Source of the DNA: Chrysomallon squamiferum
Taxonomy: Eukaryota > Mollusca > Gastropoda > Neomphalida > Peltospiridae
Length of the DNA: 64,000 nt
Assembly (NCBI GenBank): GCA_012295275.1
Contig: CM022672.1
Location: 7,244,884 to 7,308,883 of the forward strand
Reading direction: 5' to 3'
Shown one piece after another: positions 13,230-25,650 of this stretch. Within the stretch, counting starts at the first letter, position 1. Each line of letters opens with the position of its first letter. Made by a program: the position numbers and the translations under genes. A model generated the notes under the pieces. It ran no database searches. It was not told where the DNA came from and worked only from the letters and a program-made list of their open reading frames with translations.

Positions 13230-13700
13230 AATTAAGTTACTTAATCCATCTGCTTGGAACAGAACCAGGGGAAGATCTATGATTTCAAACAGCTGGCTGC
13301 TATCTCTGTGATACCTTTCAACATAAAACAAGTCCCATCACAATGGAAAAATAAACTGGAAAAAACAAACATCAGTCGTAAGAGATAGTGTTGGGTTTAT
13401 ATACTACGTCAATGAAGCCATCTTAAATATTAGAATATATTTTACAAGGAAACAAAGAGAAAATGATTTTCAAGTGATGTATAGCCAGCACAAATTCGCT
13501 AATTTGAAAAACAAATAGTTATATATTTGCTTAATGTAAAAAACAGAGCGCTGAGCGTAGGTTAGAGCTAGATCAGATAAAAAAAAACTGTCGCTTTTCT
13601 TCTCTGGTTAGTTCAGCTTTAGGTAGATATAGTAGGCTATTCTGAATTAACGTGATACTGTGGAATGATACAAAAGGTTTCTCTCCTTGTTAATATCTGT
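13230..13700. other. unique AT-rich stretch
   Basis: Non-repetitive sequence between AAAAT arrays and AAC-rich repeats. I see nothing specific in it. Confidence 0.3.
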
Positions 13701-13797
13701 TTGGGGAATCAACTATCCATAAAGAAAAATAAGAAGAAAAGAAAAATAGCAAACAGAAGAGAATACGAAAGAAAGAGAAAAGAATAAGTAGAATTAG

Positions 13798-13935
13798 TAA
13801 TAATAAGATGAAAACGACGATGACAACAACAGTAACAATAATTACAGGAGCAGTTGCAGCATTAACAGCCACAACAATAACAACACCAGCAATAACAACA
13901 GTAACAACAACAACAACAACAACAGTAATAATAAT
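13798..13935 (+). repeat. degenerate AAC/AAT trinucleotides
   Basis: Mixed AAC, AAT and AGT triplets with a purer (AAC)n at 13902-13923. Confidence 0.8.
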
Positions 13936-14076
13936 TTCATATATTGAACGTAACTGTAATTTACTAACAATGCTTAAAAAATAATTACAGATAATAATGT
14001 TTTTATTTCAACATTTCGGTTTTATAACTTTGTTCATTTTTCACAGTGTTACATTACAAATTTACTTAATGTGAAC

Positions 14077-14079
<3 letters not shown>

Positions 14080-14113
<34 letters not shown>
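14080..14113 (+). repeat. poly-A (34 nt)
   Basis: Uninterrupted A run. No element body recognised beside it. Confidence 0.95.
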
Positions 14114-14117
<4 letters not shown>

Positions 14118-14427
14118 TTTACTTTAATTTTATACATGTTGTCCTACATTACCTATTTGGTTGTCGTTGTTCTTTAGATGTATCAGTCACTCAGTTCAAA
14201 AATAGAAGTAGAGATTTCAGGTTTGACATTACAGCTGGTGTAAATCCATTAAAATGAATTTACAAACGTGCGCATACGTACGCAAAAATAATCTAAATTC
14301 ACTACTAAATAAAGGTCAGTCAAATTCAATCGTTGAGAATAACAAAAAAAAAAAACAAAAAAAAACATTTAAACATCTATTCTTTAAGTCACAAACTTTG
14401 ATACACTACATTGTGTTTATACATTAT

Positions 14428-14575
14428 CTTTCTGTCTATCTATCAGTCTATTTATCTGTCTGTCTGTCTATCTATCTATCTGTTTATATATCTATCTGTC
14501 CTTCTATATATCGATCTGTGTTATGTCTTTCTCAATCTGTATAACTGTCTGTTCCTCTGTGTATCTATCTTTCGA
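14428..14575 (+). repeat. TCTA/TCTG tetranucleotide region
   Basis: Interspersed TCTA and TCTG units with drift; (AT)n follows at 14607-14632. Confidence 0.85.
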
Positions 14576-15136
14576 TAAAACCACCCTTTTTTCTCTCTCT
14601 CACTAAATATAAATATATATATATATATATATACGGTGCCACAGAATAGCTGTATCACATGCACTTGCACCAACTTGAAACAGTACAATTTGTTTTGATG
14701 TGTTCTTCGTAATTATAAAACATGTCAAACACTAGATAACAAAATGAACACTGTCGCTGCCTTATGCTTTGATAATAAATAAACAAGAAATACTGAACTT
14801 ATTTTGATAAGGAAAGGCACTACGTTTAAAATAAGTGAAAAAGAATATTTTATATGATTGTAATAGCCAGTTGTTATTTTAAAACTAAATCTCAGTGTAA
14901 AACGAAATACATGATTTAAATATGAGTAAAGCCATCATAATAAGAAAAATAGAAAAAAATGTGTTATTAAAATAGTTATTTTTCTACCATCAGTATTTTT
15001 AATATCTGGTTAGCCAGTTATATATGTATCCAACTGTACATAAAACATTTAAGCTATAAACAAATATATATATAATTAAAATATTCTTCCATTTTGTAGG
15101 TATATGAAAGTGTATTAAATTATGCAAAATAAGTAA

Positions 15137-15138
<2 letters not shown>

Positions 15139-15186
<48 letters not shown>

Positions 15187-15215
15187 TAAATATAAAAATA
15201 AATAAATAAATAAAG
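15139..15215 (+). repeat. (AAT)n then (AAAT)n
   Basis: AAT at 15139-15183, then AAAT. Confidence 0.95.
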
Positions 15216-15366
15216 TGAAATAAAAACAGAAAATAATGTTAAGAAAAATAAAGTTACATTTATAAAGAGTAATTAAATACGTATATTTAATTAATGGCAT
15301 TTAATTTCAGATTTATAAGAAAGAGAAAGATTAACGAGGGAAAAATGAGAAGAAAATGATTGGAAT

Positions 15367-15368
<2 letters not shown>

Positions 15369-15402
<34 letters not shown>
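15369..15402 (+). repeat. poly-A
   Basis: Long A run; a short (AAT)n follows at 15520-15546. Confidence 0.93.
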
Positions 15403-15404
<2 letters not shown>

Positions 15405-15689
15405 AGGAACAGAAGAAAAAATAGTTAAATTTTAATAAAAACACTAAACTTTTAATTATTTTTGTTTTCTAATTGGATATCTTTTTTCATGGTGTATCCT
15501 AATACTGCAATAATAATTATTATAATAATAATAATAATAATAATAATGGTGATGAAGATGATGATAATAAATTGTAATTCCGGGCTATTATTCTGTATCG
15601 TTATCTCGTTTTTGATTGCATATATTGCAAGTAATAGATATATATTAAATAAAGAGTGTTACAGAACAATAACTACAGAGATAATTTGA

Positions 15690-16010
15690 ACAGCCAGGTG
15701 TAACGACAACAACGCATCAATCTGCTGCGTCAGTGTAACTAAACGGTCACCCTCCGCTGCCATTACACTTGCTCAAGGGACGCAACTCGGCAAGCAGCCA
15801 ATTCGTAGCAGAAGCCAAAAGAGTGATGAAGTACATGAGATGTGACAAGCTTTATGAAGGCCTGTTTGCCGTGTGTCATAACCCACACACACGACATGCA
15901 TCTTAATCACGCAGGAACGAAAATGGCTGTGTTTTATTTTGCCCCGTTCCTTTGAAGAGCGCCTAGAGCTTGCTCGCTTGTAACTTCAAAAGAAGCTGAA
16001 AGAGAGGGGA
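15690..16010. other. complex-sequence island
   Basis: About 300 bp of balanced sequence with CAGGTGTAACG, CCATTACACTTGC and an SP-like CCCCGTTCC. No frame of note. Candidate regulatory element or fossil repeat. Confidence 0.35.
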
Positions 16011-16991
16011 AAAAAATAAAAAAGAAAAGAAAGGGGAGAAAAGGGGAAAGAGTGACTTAATTAAATTACAGTGTACCAGACGAGTGTCTAGGATAATTAA
16101 TCTTAAAACACTTTTCTACCTGTCATATAATTTATTTATTTATTTTTTTTGGTGTATGAGAGTAAAGACAAGTATTTTTAATGAGAACGCAGAAGCGCCT
16201 AACATGAAGTAACTTAGTTACGTTGAAAAAAAAAAAACACTCTCCTAGCAGCAAAATATGTAAAAGTAATAAAAGAGAAGTTGTGTATTCAGTTCTAAAA
16301 GGCTGGATAAACCGTCTGAAAAATACACTCACGCATGCACGCACTGATAGATACAGGCCTTTATGCGTTGAGAAATAATTCGGGTGCACGATCAAATTTA
16401 AAACACACAACAAAAATCACACAGGCATGCGTACAGACACTCATGCACTGAAAGATTAAGTTAAAAGAAAATAGATTTTACTAATGTATTCACGCATGCA
16501 CTCAAAAAAAAAAAAAAAAAAAAAAATGAATGTATAAAGTTAAAATTTAAATTAAAAATATACTGAAATTTAAAACCTACAGATGCAACCAAGCACGCAT
16601 GTTCGGAGATGATGACTAGGAAATATCAACTTTTAAAGAGAAACAGAAATACACATCTACGTATACTTGCACGCCCGGACTGAAAGACAGACACCCACAA
16701 AAGTATTAAATTAAAAAGCCAGAGAGACATAATTAGGTTGCTATAAGAGTGAGATACATTTGTATGTATGAATATAAGTTACGCATAGATGCATGTATAT
16801 ATTTCTGTATGTTTTTATGTATGTAAGTCTGTACGTACGTGCTTTCATGTGTGTATGCAAATGCATGTGTGTTTTAGTTATCTATCTAGGTCTATATATT
16901 TGTAAATGTAAATACAGCATACGTATTAATATATAAATATTAGGTGTGGCTGAATTAAGTTAAACTATCTAAGCACAATCACGTTTAACTC

Positions 16992-17040
16992 GTGGCCAGG
17001 TTAAAGCGTATTGGTTTCGCTACCCTCCCGAGTCGAGATT
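16992..17040 (+). repeat. possible tRNA-derived SINE remnant
   Basis: GTGGCCAGGTTAAAGCG resembles the D-arm/A-box part of Ser/Leu-type tRNAs with a short deletion. Downstream, CGAGTCGAGATT resembles a degraded B box at a suitable distance. No acceptor stem closes and there is no intact tRNA. If real, it is the tRNA-like head of an old SINE, with the body perhaps running to about 17280. Confidence 0.3.
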
Positions 17041-17554
17041 AACTTTTTGATTTATACCTCGCGATAGCTGTAAGATAACGCTGGAAATTTATGTATCTCT
17101 GAGAGATATTGAATATAACACCTCGAAATAATATATCTAATTCCATATGATGTTAATGTCGGGTACTCGGTAGCTCGTAAACCACGCTTCACAACCGTCC
17201 CAGATTATCATGCTGGCTGACTTGCGGTGCGCTGTTTTGTTGTAAATCCCACTGGATTATTGTAGCTATGCGATCCACAATGAAATGTTAAAAAAAAAAA
17301 AAAAAAACGTTATCATCAAACAAGCAGTCTTGTTAAAGATGAGTGGAATGGAAGTTCATCTATACAGTTATTTATTTGGTTATTCTGTTTTATACTTGCT
17401 GGCACTCGCATATCACTTATCTGTCATGTTTTTGTGAGTTTTAGTTTCTTCTCTTTTTCTTTATTAATTTCTATTTTTTTTTCTTTTTATAGTTCTTCAC
17501 GCGGCCACAAAAATTTATATTTTCAGCCTTTGTTATTTATCCTTTTTGTATGAG

Positions 17555-17688
<134 letters not shown>

Positions 17689-18240
17689 TAATTTAACCAG
17701 TGTACAATGGTATCTGATAAACAGATTTAGAGAGAACCAAGTGCCATATTATTATTGTTGTTGATGATGGTGATGCTGTTGTTGCTGGTGTTGTTTCTTT
17801 ATGCATTCATTCATTATTTCCTTCCTCCCTTCATTCGTTCGTTCGTTCTTTCATTTATTATTCTTTCGCTCCCTTGCAAGTTATTTCTTTCGTAAATGTA
17901 AAATAAATAAATAAAAATAGTCACATATTTGCAATATTTTGGACAGATTACTGCGTGCTGTATAAAGCTTTATATCAAGTCACGTGATTTCAGATTTAAT
18001 TTTTGATGTCTTCTTGAATATCAAACTGTTCTGTTTGTTCATTTTAAAACGATTTTCACATCGACATAACAAGTCATGTTACTCTGACCAATTTTCTTTA
18101 CTTACCTGACATATCAATTAAAGCGCATTTTATAAATGTGCAACAGAGAAAAAAAATACGCTTTAAAAAATAGTCTTTCAGAAAATGGGATGTAAAAATG
18201 TAATTAAATAAAAATAAACCAAATAATAGTATGTACTATT

Positions 18241-18258
18241 AAAGAATAAAAAATGAAA

Positions 18259-18317
<59 letters not shown>

Positions 18318-18359
18318 ATGATAAATGATAAATTTAATAGAAATATATATATATATTAA

Positions 18360-18417
<58 letters not shown>

Positions 18418-18580
18418 ATGATAAAATCAGTTAAAAATGATTAGATAACAAGATGCAAAAAAATAAATATAAATAAAATAAAGATCATAAATTTCAGGAA
18501 AAGATAAATAAATAAATAAATAAATAAATAAATATTTAAATAAAATAAAAATCATAAATTTCATGAAAAGATATATAATA

Positions 18581-18611
<31 letters not shown>

Positions 18612-18720
18612 ATATTTAAATAAAATAAAAATCATAAATTTCATGAAAAGATATATAGTATAAATAAAAAATAAATTGATAAAATAAATAAATAAATAAA
18701 TAAATAAATAAAGTAAAACA
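18241..18720 (+). repeat. (AAAT)n block with ~80-bp compound repeat
   Basis: Long AAAT arrays (18251-18319, 18367-18420 and several shorter ones) enclose three copies of a unit containing ATCATAAATTTCATGAAAAG, at about 18484, 18551 and 18631. Spacing is 67 then 80 bp. Each unit is the motif plus its own AAAT array, so motif and microsatellite expanded together. Confidence 0.8.
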
Positions 18721-19244
18721 AAATCTAAGTATAATATGTAATCTTTTCCATCGATCAACACTTTCGACCCAGTCTGCTCGTCTGTGAGTCTGACAGAGCA
18801 CTGTAAAAAGGTAGGTGTGTTTCTATTCGCTTGACGCGAGGATTAGCTTCGTGAGTTACACATCGAGATTATTCTGACGATAACGCAGCATAAATATGTG
18901 AAAAAGTTGAGAGAGAAGTGCCTTTTGTTGTCGTTCATATTTTATAGCGATACATTTTTGAGCGGTCTTTAGAGTGATATGCGATGTCTATTAAAGTTTC
19001 CACGTGAAAAATGACACCATTTGAACAAGATGTGTAAAAATAGTAAGCTTTTGTCACTGAAACGGTGGAGAAATCTAAGTTACATATCACGTAACACAAT
19101 TCGAATTTTTTTTTTTTTTTTTTAAATCTTTAAAATTTGTTTCAGAATCAGTAGAAAAAAAAGAACTAAGAATATAATACAGAATAATAATAATCAAAAA
19201 GGTTGTTTAATAATAGGTTTAAATTATGCAACAGAAAAGTTAAT

Positions 19245-19246
<2 letters not shown>

Positions 19247-19287
<41 letters not shown>

Positions 19288-19325
19288 CAACAACAACAAC
19301 AACAACAACAATAACAACAACGACT
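19247..19325 (+). repeat. (AAT)n-(AAC)n
   Basis: AAT then AAC blocks. Confidence 0.95.
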
Positions 19326-19687
19326 GTATGATGATGATAGAGATGTGGATAATGGGGATGGAGATAATGAAGAGGTAAATTTTAACTATTAACTTTAATT
19401 AATTACTATAGTCTTTAAATGTATGTTCGGATATGAAATTTTACTATGTATCAGTAGTAAGTAGATAATTATTTAACATACAGATAGCTTCTTACATCAC
19501 ATAATGTCAAATGTTTAAAAATATTGATAAACCTGAAAAAATTACTTTATTATATTCATATATGAAATATTTTCCTGTGAGTTTAGTCAAATTTTCTCAG
19601 TTAAATACTTAATTATATTGTCAAATTTTAAATGTAACTGCTTCATATACTATTATTTTTGCTGTTGTTTTTATTGTTTTATTATTA

Positions 19688-19714
19688 TTATAAATGCTGT
19701 TGTTGTTGCTGTTG

Positions 19715-19765
<51 letters not shown>

Positions 19766-19767
19766 TA
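19688..19767 (+). repeat. (GTT) then (TTTA)n
   Basis: TTTA is pure over about 50 bp. Confidence 0.95.
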
Positions 19768-19899
19768 TCATTCTGATCTTGTTGATCTAACTGTAAGTTT
19801 TTAAAATTATTTTTTAATGAAGGGTAACCTCTCCTATGTTATATAATATTATTAATTATGAATAGTTTATAATATTTGCACTAATGAATCAATATAAAC

Positions 19900-21130
19900 A
19901 GTGGCAAAATACAATTTTCATAAATTTCGTAAAAGTTTGAAATTGACTAAAATTTTATACTAAAATGAAGATTTACGGAAAATTGTGATAATTACATAAT
20001 TTTCTGTAACCTGCTTAAAGTTTTTACTTAATAAAGATAAAATATAAAGACACTAAATTTAATTAAGAAATATTAAGATGTGAAATTGAAAATGAGTTTA
20101 AATTATCATCAAATATAAAGTCTACAGTTAAATTATATAATTATATCATTCTGTTTATTTTGCATTTTCATAAATATAAAAGAGAGCAATCATTTACAAG
20201 AAATGACAGTTACTAAAATTATTAATCGATGTAAAACTTACTTAAAATAAAAGCATATATAAATATATGATATTTCTTAAATTATCAAGCAATATTAAAT
20301 GTACTGATTTATTTAGGGATGTGAAATTTACTTAAATATGTCATTACTGAATGCATTAATTAAATAAATACATTTTTGCTTATTAACTTTTTCTTAATAA
20401 AAAAGTTTGCTAGTAAAATAATAAATTCTCTAGGAAACGTTATGTGCACTATATACTAATTATATAATGAATTTAATGAAGAAAAGTTATGATATTTACA
20501 TTTTTGTTAACAGATATGAAATATATTTACGCAGAAATATAAAATTTACGTTAATTATGTTAAGATTTAAAGTTTATTGTAATTATGTGCAGATATGAAA
20601 TTTAATTTGTACACAAATGAAATTAAATATTCTACATATATAAAATTTACATTAATCATGTACAGTTCCCAAATGAATATTAATTTTGTACATATATAAA
20701 AATAATGTTCATATAAACGTTACATTAAGTATGTACACATAAGAAATTTAATTATTGAGAAGTACATATGGAAATTCTAAATATTTTTAAAAAATACCTG
20801 TTTCAGTGTGAAATTTACTCAAATTATTGATTGATATGATATGTACTTATATGTGAAAGAAAAAAGAAAGTAACATTAACATTGAATATCATACCAGTGT
20901 ACAATAAAATTTACTTAAATTGAAAGTGACCTTTATTTAAATTAGCAACAGACAGAAAAGGAATTTAAGTTTAATTATGCACAGACATCAAAAAAGTACT
21001 TATATTTGGTGCAAATAGATTAATTAACATGCACAAATGTGACTCGCAAAATGTAATTTGGATAGAAAGTATATGAAACAGACAAATATTATAATAAGTT
21101 TTGCCAAATTCAAAATATTAGTTCATTAAT
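19900..21130 (+). repeat. probable decayed AT-rich tandem array (period ~35 bp)
   Basis: Phrases like ATATGAAATTTACTTAAATTATGTAC recur throughout, most clearly at 20510-20770, at roughly 30-40 bp spacing with heavy drift. No coding potential. By eye I cannot fix the exact period; self-alignment would. Confidence 0.45.
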
Positions 21131-21701
21131 CAGCAGATATGATGGTTTAAAAAATGACAAATTATTCAAACAACAAAACATCAATAAGAATGACTAAATT
21201 AATAAACAAACAAATAAAATAATAATAATAAAAAAAACAATTAATAAAAAATCTGAAATGAATCAATGAATAAAAATTATTTCAAAACGTACTTTTATCG
21301 CTTTGAAATTTCTCTTATTCAGAAAGAAGTACACAAATATAAATAAATAAATAAATAAATCAACAAACAAACAAACAAACAAATATGAAAACAAAAATTT
21401 ATAAAAATAAATAAAAAAATAAATAGTCATCTGTAATTATAAGCTGATTGTCTGTTGTAAAATCTTAGCGAAGTGTGCAGGTGTGTGTGTACATATGTAT
21501 GTGTGTGTTTGTGTGTGAATGTTTGTATTTATATATAAATATTTGTATTCTTCTATTTAAAATTTGTGAATTAATGAAACCCATACACTAATATCATTCG
21601 AACAAAAAAGTTTTGATATATTACTTGTCTTTGTCACAGTTAAAATAGTCAAAACAATTTTTAGATTTAGAATGTTAAACAATTTCTTAGAGAGAAATAT
21701 T

Positions 21702-21749
<48 letters not shown>

Positions 21750-21814
21750 TGTATGTATGTATGTATGTATGTATGTATGTATGTATGTATGTATGTATGT
21801 ATGTATGTATGTAT
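21702..21814 (+). repeat. (AT)n-(ATGT)n compound
   Basis: AT at 21702-21722, then about 23 ATGT units. Open frames on both strands here are repeat translations. Confidence 0.97.
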
Positions 21815-21927
21815 ATGTATAAATATATAAAGTCGTTCTGAGTTGAAGCCGGCATAGGGAGGCGATCCTCAAACCCTTAAATATTATTTCCTATAGCTTA
21901 ACTATTCTTGAATCATTGACTCTTCTT

Positions 21928-22112
21928 GACAGTCAAAAAGTAGACTCCTGGACAACAGATAGTAGACTCCTTCATTGACACTGAGTATATTCTGGACTAA
22001 TATAAAGTACACCCCTGGACTGACAGAAAATTGACCCCTTGTCTGACAGACAGTATACTCACGGACTGACAGAAAATAAACCCCCGCAGTGACAGAAACA
22101 GACCCCTGGACT
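21928..22112 (+). repeat. 23-bp minisatellite (GACAGAAAATAGACCCCTGGACT)
   Basis: About eight units of 22-24 bp, each built as GACAGA, an AT-rich core, then ACCCCTGGACT. The units around 22021-22112 are the best conserved. Leftmost units are degenerate. The open frame on the minus strand over this array is not credible as a gene since the period is not a multiple of three. Confidence 0.8.
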
Positions 22113-22119
22113 GGTAGTG

Positions 22120-22430
22120 GGGTGGATACATTTTGCACGAACTGTCGCTTTATATCAGGACGGAAATAAACTGAAAACAACTATGAGATGGAACAAATTT
22201 GATATTTGACACAATCGATAAACACAATCTGTGCTTGTCATTGCTGGTGCTTGTCACAAACTAACGACACCCGACCTAAATACACTCCAGCTGAATACTG
22301 TGTCAATTCGCCATTTCATGAAGCGAATCGTGAACGACATTTTACGACCAGAATTAATCAGCCTTACCTTGTAGTTTGACCTTACTCAGTACTGAGTAAA
22401 CTTGATTGATGTTGTGTAGTGATAACTGTA
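22120..22430. other. complex island next to 23-bp minisatellite
   Basis: Non-repetitive sequence with AATTAATCAG near 22351. No coding features; ends in GAT repeats at 22434. Confidence 0.3.
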
Positions 22431-22433
22431 TTA

Positions 22434-22600
22434 TGATGACGATGATGATAATGATAATGATGATAAAATGATGATAATGATGATGTTAATGATAACGATA
22501 ATGATGATAATAGTAACAACAACGACAATAGGAATGGTGATACGACAATAACCTAACAAATACCACAACAACAACGCTAATGATGATGGTAATCGTCATC
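22434..22600 (+). repeat. GAT/AAT/AAC degenerate trinucleotides
   Basis: GATGATAAT-type units fading to AAC. Confidence 0.85.
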
Positions 22601-22879
22601 ATAACAACGAATGATATTTTTTTTAGTACATTACAAATCAAACCAAAGTCACTGAAAACTGAATATAAAAAAATACAAAAAAAAAAAAAAAAAAAGAAAA
22701 GAAACTCTCTGATTTCAATTTCTATAATTCGAGTTTCTTTTCGTTTCACCAATCGTGTCAAAGTTCACAAATTATTAATTCATTTCTTACAAAAAAAAAA
22801 GCCCGGTCTTGTGGGCCTTTTTCTTTCATCTCTTAGTCTACATAATTAAATACGGAGAGGGTAATTTTCTTGGCAATAT

Positions 22880-22902
22880 TTTTTTTTTTTTTTTTTTTTT
22901 TT
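22880..22902 (+). repeat. poly-T
   Basis: Uninterrupted T run of over 20 nt at the edge of a complex island. Confidence 0.9.
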
Positions 22903-22914
22903 GATATTTGTTTT

Positions 22915-23220
22915 TGTCACGACATAACGAGTAAACTTAGACACGGGGTGATTGATGGTGCGGCTGTTGGGGACGCGACGACAAAATTTGATATTCAATT
23001 ATCAAAGTTTACTTAAAAGAAGTAGCTGGGCGGAAAAGCCAGGCAGGCGTATGTTTACATCCTAATTATCAATTTGCGTGGTCGGCCAGTTGTAACGCAA
23101 TTCAAACCTTGTATCACCTGGCAAGGGCGTTTCCACACCCAGTCACTAGGAGGGGGCAGGGACAGTTTTTGTTCACCTTATTGCTTTAACAAGGGACCTG
23201 TTTTTAGTAGTTTTAGAGGT
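22915..23220. other. complex island
   Basis: Relatively G-rich on the + strand, with a run AGGAGGGGGCAGGGACAG at 23149-23166. The 64-codon frame here lacks features. Nothing further recognised. Confidence 0.3.
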
Positions 23221-23339
23221 AGGAAAATTGGTTTTTATTTTTTATTATCGTTATGGTTTTTTTTTTAAATCTAAAATTTGTTCTAGACTCACCGATGAAC
23301 TTCAGCAGTATTTAGGGTGAGACATATATGCATAGGCAC

Positions 23340-23391
23340 GTATATACAGACATACATATATACATACATACATACTTTAAAAAACATATGA

Positions 23392-23443
<52 letters not shown>
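23340..23443 (+). repeat. (ATAC) then (AT)25
   Basis: Short CATA run followed by a pure AT tract at 23392-23443. Confidence 0.95.
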
Positions 23444-23445
<2 letters not shown>

Positions 23446-23532
23446 TGAAATAAAATCCTGAATAAAAAAAATATAAAAAAAAAAAAAAAAAGTTTAAAAA
23501 TTGTTCAGGTAAAAGTCTGTAATCCAGTTTTG

Positions 23533-23626
23533 TTATTTTATTTTATTTTATTTTATTTTATTTTATTTTATTTTATTTTATTTTATTTTATTTATTTATA
23601 TTATATTATATTATATTATATTATAT

Positions 23627-23661
<35 letters not shown>
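23533..23661 (+). repeat. (TTTTA)n-(TTATA)n-(TTTA)n compound
   Basis: TTTTA about 12 units, TTATA about 5 units, TTTA about 9 units: neighbouring arrays differ by single-base changes in the unit. Confidence 0.95.
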
Positions 23662-23663
<2 letters not shown>

Positions 23664-23959
23664 TGTGGTTATTTCAGAATAAATTTCGAATTTAATACGT
23701 CATCTATTTTATTCTAATGTTAAATGTGCATATATATCTTCCAACAACAAGTTCTAACAAGAGACATCAACACATGTTAACATTTAGATGAATTTGTTTT
23801 TCTGTGGGGTTATTTCGATGGTATCACAGATAACAGTATTTAACACATGGGGCAATACATGTGTGTGTGTAGCAAGAGGGGAATACTATGCGGTTTTTTA
23901 GTTTTATGTTTTATTTTTTATATATTTTTAAGACACAGTAATGAGTTATATTATTAGGG

Positions 23960-24690
23960 TGTTTTACTGTGTTGTTGTATTATGCTTTGTTTTATACTGA
24001 GCCGAGATAATTTATTGAAGTAGTATTGTGTTGAGATAATACTGTACTGAAGAAGCATGGTGTTATGTGTTACATTTGTGTTGTCAAAAAGTAGTGTTGG
24101 GATGGGTACTGCGTTGAAGTAGTTTTGTCTTGTCGTTATGGAAAAACAGTTTTTGTGTTGGGAATTGTACTGAAGTAGTTATATATTTGTGTTAAAATAG
24201 CCTTGTTTTGGGTAACGTACTGAAAAGTAGTTGAATATAGAGTAATTATTTTATATTGCTACGTGTTGTAGAGATAGTGCTGTGTTGGATATTATACTGA
24301 ACTTGTTTTGTGTGTTGGTATTTGTGATGTTGTGCTAAAGTATTTTGTGTTGAAGTAGTTTTGTGTTGAAGTAGTTTTGTGTTGAGGTAGTTTTGTGTTG
24401 GATATTGTATTAGTCGTGAGTATTTTTTAAAATTTTCGAAGTAGTTTTATGTTATCGTGAACTATTGCACTAGAACATACTCTGTTAATTTATTCTTTTT
24501 CCTTTTTTTCTTTGTATATATTGCGCTGAAATATTATATTGAACCTAGATTATCACGTGTAATTACTAAATGTGTTAATGTTTTGTGTTGTCTTACACTG
24601 TACTGAGTAGATTCAATGCTTCGTGCTGATATTGTTTACTGAAACGTATTATATTGTGTTGAAATATTGTAGACTAAGATCTATTACAAT
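23960..24690 (+). repeat. diverged GTGTTGAAGTAGTTTT minisatellite
   Basis: The 16-bp unit GTGTTGAAGTAGTTTT is in clean tandem at 24347-24394 (three units). Around it, more than 20 degraded relatives containing GTGTTG, TACTGAA and GTAGTTTTGT extend over about 0.7 kb. It is an old, decayed tandem array, T- and G-rich on the + strand. Confidence 0.7.
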
Positions 24691-25128
24691 GTTTATGTTG
24701 TGTTATTAAAATGTCATAGATTTTTGCTGACGTTACGTGAATTATTGTGTTACATGAAGTTTGTGTTTACCTCAGCGCAAAACACATACAAAAAACCTTT
24801 GTGTTTTATTGCTTCAGTGAATTTTGCTGATGTGTGTATTGTGTTGTGTGTTAACAAATTATTTTCAAATTCTATTTTGTATTACAAAAAATATATATAT
24901 ATAATATTACTAAAAATTAATCGAAGCCGAGTTAAGAAACATTAATAAACAAAGAAACAAACAAATAAATAAATATTGGCTAACAGAACATTTAAAAAGC
25001 AACACGATTAAATAAAATAAATTTAATCTTTTAAATTTATTTTTGTACATGAAACATTTTAAATAAATAATCAAACGAACAATCAGTCAAGTCTTATAAG
25101 CTTTTTTATTTTAAAATTTATCTTCATC

Positions 25129-25207
25129 AAAAAAAAAAAAAAAAATAATAATAATACTAATAATAACAATATTATTAATAATAATAACAATAATATTAAC
25201 AACAACA

Positions 25208-25276
<69 letters not shown>

Positions 25277-25300
25277 TAATAATAATAATAACAATAACAA
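25129..25300 (+). repeat. poly-A, AAT/AAC and (AAT)21
   Basis: Pure AAT at 25210-25272. Confidence 0.95.
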
Positions 25301-25589
25301 TAAGTTCAACGAAATTTGAAATAATATTAAAATTCATTTTTAGTTCAGGTTTATTATTAATTTTTTCTATTTTTCTATTTTCTATTTCTGTGATAATTTA
25401 AACAGTCAGAAACAGACAGACAAACAGATAATTTATTAACCGTCTCACCTTATGAACATCGTTAAATAAAAATAAAACAAACATAAAATAAGAATTATAT
25501 TAAAATAAGAGATATAAATATCTTTATAATTGATTCTTTTTTATTTTTTATAGATAAAATGTGCTTCTTACAAATATTTTAATTATATT

Positions 25590-25650
25590 TATTTATTTGT
25601 TTGTTTGTTTTTTTTTTGTTTGTTTGTTTGTTTGTGTGTTTGTTTGTTTA
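25590..25650 (+). repeat. (TTTG)n
   Basis: TTTG units interrupted by a short T run. Confidence 0.85.

Noticed and set aside
14080-14113. Poly-A as the tail of a retroposed element
   Set aside because: No element body or target-site duplication visible upstream. The same holds for other A runs (15369, 56709).
21721-21814. Regular direct repeats suggesting a CRISPR array
   Set aside because: A pure tetranucleotide microsatellite with no spacers, in an animal genome.
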